64,000 nucleotides of DNA from Pseudoprevotella muciniphila (GTDB lineage: Bacteria > Bacteroidota > Bacteroidia > Bacteroidales > Bacteroidaceae): contig NZ_CP033459.1 in NCBI RefSeq assembly GCF_003265305.2, forward strand, positions 1,860,001-1,924,000, in the 5' to 3' direction. The notes under the pieces are model-generated. The model was given only the letters and a program-made list of their open reading frames with translations, was not told the origin of the DNA and made no database searches. Below are positions 61,440-64,000 of the stretch, piece after piece (the first letter of the stretch is position 1; each line of letters opens with the position of its first letter). A program made the position numbers and the translations under genes.

Positions 61440-63821
61440 TTATTTTCCCGACAAATCTTTCATTTTGTTGATGATGTCCTCGCCTATGCCGATGGTGTAG
61501 CCCTGACGGTAGAACATGATGTGGCTGTCCTTGTCGATGAGAACGACGATGGGAAGGTTGGAAGCGTTGTGTATGGGGAGAGCGCGTGCAATGTTGTCAT
61601 GGAATTCTCCCGTTCCGTCGGCAGTCCAGCGGGTTCCGTCGGGCATGGCGGGGAAGGCTGTCCTATCAAACTTGCGGAGTTGTTCTTCGCTTGGGAAACA
61701 GCAGATAATGGGAATTTTCATTCCTTCAAAGTCGGATTTCTTTGCTGCGAGGTCTCGTATAACGTGGTTTGAAGGCTCTTGTCCTTCAGCCAGAAGAGCC
61801 ACTACGCAAGGGCCTGTAATGTCTTTTACTGTGCCGAAAACCGTGGCTGTATCCCTTATTATTCGCGGTTCCACTTCCACTGTGGTAGTTTTCCCGTCGC
61901 TCAATGTGAAAGACTTGATATGGGCAAGGATATTCCCGTTGTTGTAACGTGTTCCGGTTGTCAGTACGTAATGTCCCGCTTCAAGTTCCAATCCGTTTTG
62001 CAGTTCGGCGAGCGTTGCTTCTTCGGGATAGGTAAGCAATTTGAGTGTGCCGTTTTCTATTTTAGATAGGGTGAAACGGGTGTAGTAGGGCAGTGTTGTA
62101 TCGCCGGTAAGAACGAGACGTGCACCGTGTTTTTTATTTTGGGCATCTTGATTTTGAGTGCTGAAGACACCCTTCTTGTTTGTGGTGCAAACTTCGCCTG
62201 TTACTGCGTCTATCCATGCAGGTATGCCGTTTGCGCGGCAGACACTGACGAAGAAGATGTCGCGTGAGCGTGGGTCGCAACGTTTTGTGTTGTAAACACC
62301 GATGGGAGTGATGTAGGTGCCGTTCAGATTGCATTTGGTATCAATCGTAAGATTGGTATTACACCAGGTTTCCACTGCTTCAGGGGTATTGAACGTAAAT
62401 CCTTCCTTTTGGAAATAACCTTTGTAAGGACTGAGCGGTTCGAGTGCTGCTCTCGGACAGAGCACATGGCGCTCATATTCCTCCTTGCTGATGCCATCAT
62501 TTTTAGGCGAATTCTTAAGATGGTCGGTTAAAACCTCCAGAGAGACATCGCGCAGATCCTTGTCGCTCAGGGTGCGTAGCAATGTAATGGCAGGTGTGCC
62601 AAATTCTTCGATGAAATGGCGGATTTTTGAATGATTTCCCCTCGATTTCCATAGCAAGGAATCGATGGTTTCCATGCGGTCCTTTTTCTGAACCATAGTG
62701 GCCTCGTACGACTTGCGCATTTCGTCTTCGATAGCAGTGAGCCTGTCGTTTTCGCTGCGTTGCTCTGCTGTTACCTGTGGTAGGGTGTAATGTTGTTCCG
62801 GCACATTCACGTTGATGTCTATATCTATGGGAGTGGTGGCATCGTGATTCAGGTGGATGGTGTTGCAGGTATCCTTGGCGAAATCCGCCTTGATAAATCC
62901 GTATCTGTCGCCTTTCGACGCCCATACCAGCAAGTCGCCGCAACCGGCAGTGAGATAGGTCTTACCCAAACTGTCGGTATAGCGCGTTACGGCGGTGTAG
63001 AACTCGGCATAGTTATATATCTTGAATTCCACCTTTGCGTTCTCAACAGGCTTGCCATTCTGCATGACGATGAAGTTCACGCGTCGCGTAGGAGCATAGT
63101 TGCTCGTTACGTTGATTTCAGTGTAAGTAGGGGTTCGAAGAACAATTTCTTCCTGACCGGAATAGTTGCCGAAAACGCGTGTGTGCATCATCATTCCCCG
63201 CGATGCAGGAGCATTAAACCATCCCAAATCGAGTACAGGCTCTGGCTCGCATGCTCCAAGGAAATGCCATTTTCCGTCTGTCCATACTTCCACCCACGCA
63301 TGGTTGTCGTCGCAGTGTGCCCATCGTGGTGTATAAACTTGTCGGGCAGGTATGCCCACCGTGCGCATGGCTGCCACACACAGTGTGGATTCTTCTCCGC
63401 ATCGTCCGTGGGCAGTCAGAAGGCTTTGTAGGGGCGATGAAGTGCGGCCGTCGGAAGGTTGGTATGTTACGTGTTCATGGCACCAATGGTTGATGGCTAT
63501 GGCTGCGTCTGTCATGTTCATGCCGCTGACCCGCGCCTTGAGAGTTTCATAATATTTTATGCGAAAAGAATCGAGCGGTTCGTTGTTTACGCGTAGTGGG
63601 AGAACAAAATGTCGGATTAGTGTTTCGTCCAACTGTGTGCCCCATGGCATCTTTGCCACAGCGCGACGTGTAAGTGTGGCGTTTGTCTTGAAAAAGTCCC
63701 GTGGATAGTCGGCTTTGTCGCAGAGCGGCATACTCTCGTAAAGGAAATCCACGTCGCTTTGTGCCGAAGCGGAAAGGGCTATACCCACTAATAGAACTGC
63801 AAATAGTTTTCTTACAATCAT
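61440..63821 (-). CDS. Large secreted transglutaminase-like protein with thioredoxin-like C-terminus
   Basis: 793 residues, signal peptide 1-21 (ending SASAQ). A transglutaminase-like (papain-fold) domain contains Cys141 in HGRCGEESTL, His174 in DNHAWVEVW, and Glu192 near the usual third acidic position. A beta domain follows (TRRVNFIVMQNGKPVENAKVEFKI). A second, degenerate copy of the same core seems present near residues 490-560 (RSRDIFFVSVCRANGIPAWID matches the FxxxxRAxGIPAR helix of transglutaminases). The last 140 or so residues (CVVALLAEGQEPSNHVI ... ICCFPSEEQLRKF ... IVVLIDKDSHIMFYRQGY) look thioredoxin-like. It may be a peptidase or cross-linker acting outside the cytoplasm; the substrate is unknown. 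Confidence 0.75.
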   Translation of the reverse strand: MIVRKLFAVLLVGIALSASAQSDVDFLYESMPLCDKADYPRDFFKTNATLTRRAVAKMPWGTQLDETLIRHFVLPLRVNNEPLDSFRIKYYETLKARVSGMNMTDAAIAINHWCHEHVTYQPSDGRTSSPLQSLLTAHGRCGEESTLCVAAMRTVGIPARQVYTPRWAHCDDNHAWVEVWTDGKWHFLGACEPEPVLDLGWFNAPASRGMMMHTRVFGNYSGQEEIVLRTPTYTEINVTSNYAPTRRVNFIVMQNGKPVENAKVEFKIYNYAEFYTAVTRYTDSLGKTYLTAGCGDLLVWASKGDRYGFIKADFAKDTCNTIHLNHDATTPIDIDINVNVPEQHYTLPQVTAEQRSENDRLTAIEDEMRKSYEATMVQKKDRMETIDSLLWKSRGNHSKIRHFIEEFGTPAITLLRTLSDKDLRDVSLEVLTDHLKNSPKNDGISKEEYERHVLCPRAALEPLSPYKGYFQKEGFTFNTPEAVETWCNTNLTIDTKCNLNGTYITPIGVYNTKRCDPRSRDIFFVSVCRANGIPAWIDAVTGEVCTTNKKGVFSTQNQDAQNKKHGARLVLTGDTTLPYYTRFTLSKIENGTLKLLTYPEEATLAELQNGLELEAGHYVLTTGTRYNNGNILAHIKSFTLSDGKTTTVEVEPRIIRDTATVFGTVKDITGPCVVALLAEGQEPSNHVIRDLAAKKSDFEGMKIPIICCFPSEEQLRKFDRTAFPAMPDGTRWTADGTGEFHDNIARALPIHNASNLPIVVLIDKDSHIMFYRQGYTIGIGEDIINKMKDLSGK

Positions 63822-63847
63822 GGTATCATTTTTACATTATTTCGCTA

Positions 63848-63855
63848 CAAAATTA
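63848..63855 (-). promoter_or_regulatory. -7 element of the transglutaminase-like gene
   Basis: TAATTTTG on the minus strand; start expected near 63841, about 20 nt before the ATG at 63821. -33 element not clear. Confidence 0.45.
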
Positions 63856-63898
63856 TACAATAATAATGACCTTGTTCGTTTTAGTCGTTCAGAATAAT

Positions 63899-63906
63899 TA
63901 TATTTG
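63899..63906 (+). promoter_or_regulatory. -7 element of the gene entering at the right edge
   Basis: TATATTTG matches TAnnTTTG. A TTG lies 24 bp upstream (63872-63874), somewhat far. Start expected near 63913. Confidence 0.45.
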
Positions 63907-63930
63907 CATCCAATTGTTATAAAAACAAAT

Positions 63931-64000
63931 ATGGGTAAGGAAATAACAACAAAGACAGATCAGAAGGATTTGGTATCTTCACAAACTACTGCAGAAGTGT
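63931..64000 (+). CDS. 5' end of an unknown gene, cut by window edge
   Basis: ATG at 63931 opens 23 codons that run off the window (MGKEITTKTDQKDLVSSQT...), a polar, Thr/Ser-rich N-terminus with no signal peptide. A promoter-like box lies 25 bp upstream. Too short to assign. Confidence 0.45.
   Translation, partial: MGKEITTKTDQKDLVSSQTTAEV

Noticed and set aside
1-64000. CRISPR arrays, transposases, integrases, phage genes, rRNA operons
   Set aside because: I looked for regularly spaced repeats, DDE or tyrosine-recombinase motifs and rRNA core sequences, and saw none.

Overview
The window looks like chromosomal DNA of a Bacteroidales bacterium, most likely Prevotellaceae-like. The grounds are two SusC/SusD pairs, lipoproteins with acidic residues after the lipobox cysteine, repeated Bacteroidetes-type promoters (TTTG or TTG, about 19-21 bp, then TAnnTTTG), secreted proteins ending in a DLQGRRV...GVYIINGKK-type tail, a dockerin-ended peptidase, and the gene neighbourhoods parE-coaD-S41 peptidase and dapB-lepB-wbqC. 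The assignment is inferred from gene content; no 16S rRNA is present. I see no insertion sequence, integrase, phage gene or CRISPR array.

Layout. (1) 1-9.0 kb, minus strand: the 5' end of topA, then a division/cell-wall cluster transcribed murG-murC-ftsQ-ftsA-ftsZ-ftsZ-yqeY. It carries two adjacent, clearly different FtsZ genes. (2) 9.0-13.3 kb, minus: a YqaA-type membrane protein, an unknown membrane protein, purD, ybeY and ruvB. (3) 13.8-19.8 kb, plus: a SusC/SusD pair with a predicted surface lipoprotein and a strong terminator. (4) 19.9-26.7 kb, plus: a TauE/SafE exporter with its DUF1634 partner, then a small polysaccharide set (EpsG/Wzy-like polymerase, Wzx-like flippase, two family-2 glycosyltransferases) and a GNAT-like protein. 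(5) 26.9-35.3 kb, minus: tRNA-Gln(UUG), then parE-coaD-S41 peptidase and dapB-lepB-DUF3667-wbqC. (6) 35.3-39.4 kb, plus: a small secreted protein, guaA, a protein with a Bacteroidetes HTH-like N-terminus, and a membrane-anchored Hanks-type kinase.

(7) 39.4-52.8 kb, plus: the most unusual stretch. A promoter set inside an inverted repeat leads into a roughly 300-nt leader whose three complementary segments can form mutually exclusive helices, the last followed by a T-run. This resembles an attenuator or a structured ncRNA. Downstream come a zinc-ribbon membrane protein, two tandem paralogues with an LprI (DUF1311)-like motif, three tandem M6-like metalloproteases (two with sorting-type tails, one with a dockerin) and an N-acetylmuramoyl-L-alanine amidase.

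(8) 52.8-61.1 kb, minus: a compact glycan-utilisation operon of SusC, SusD and a GH85 endo-beta-N-acetylglucosaminidase, suited to releasing N-glycans. It ends against the amidase gene at a shared bidirectional terminator. (9) 61.4-64 kb: a large secreted transglutaminase-like protein, and the first codons of an unknown plus-strand gene at the right edge.

A plausible overall reading of regions 7-9 is a glycoprotein and cell-wall foraging zone: GH85 removes glycans, the SusCD pair imports them, M6 proteases cut the protein, and the amidase cuts peptidoglycan. That functional link is inference.
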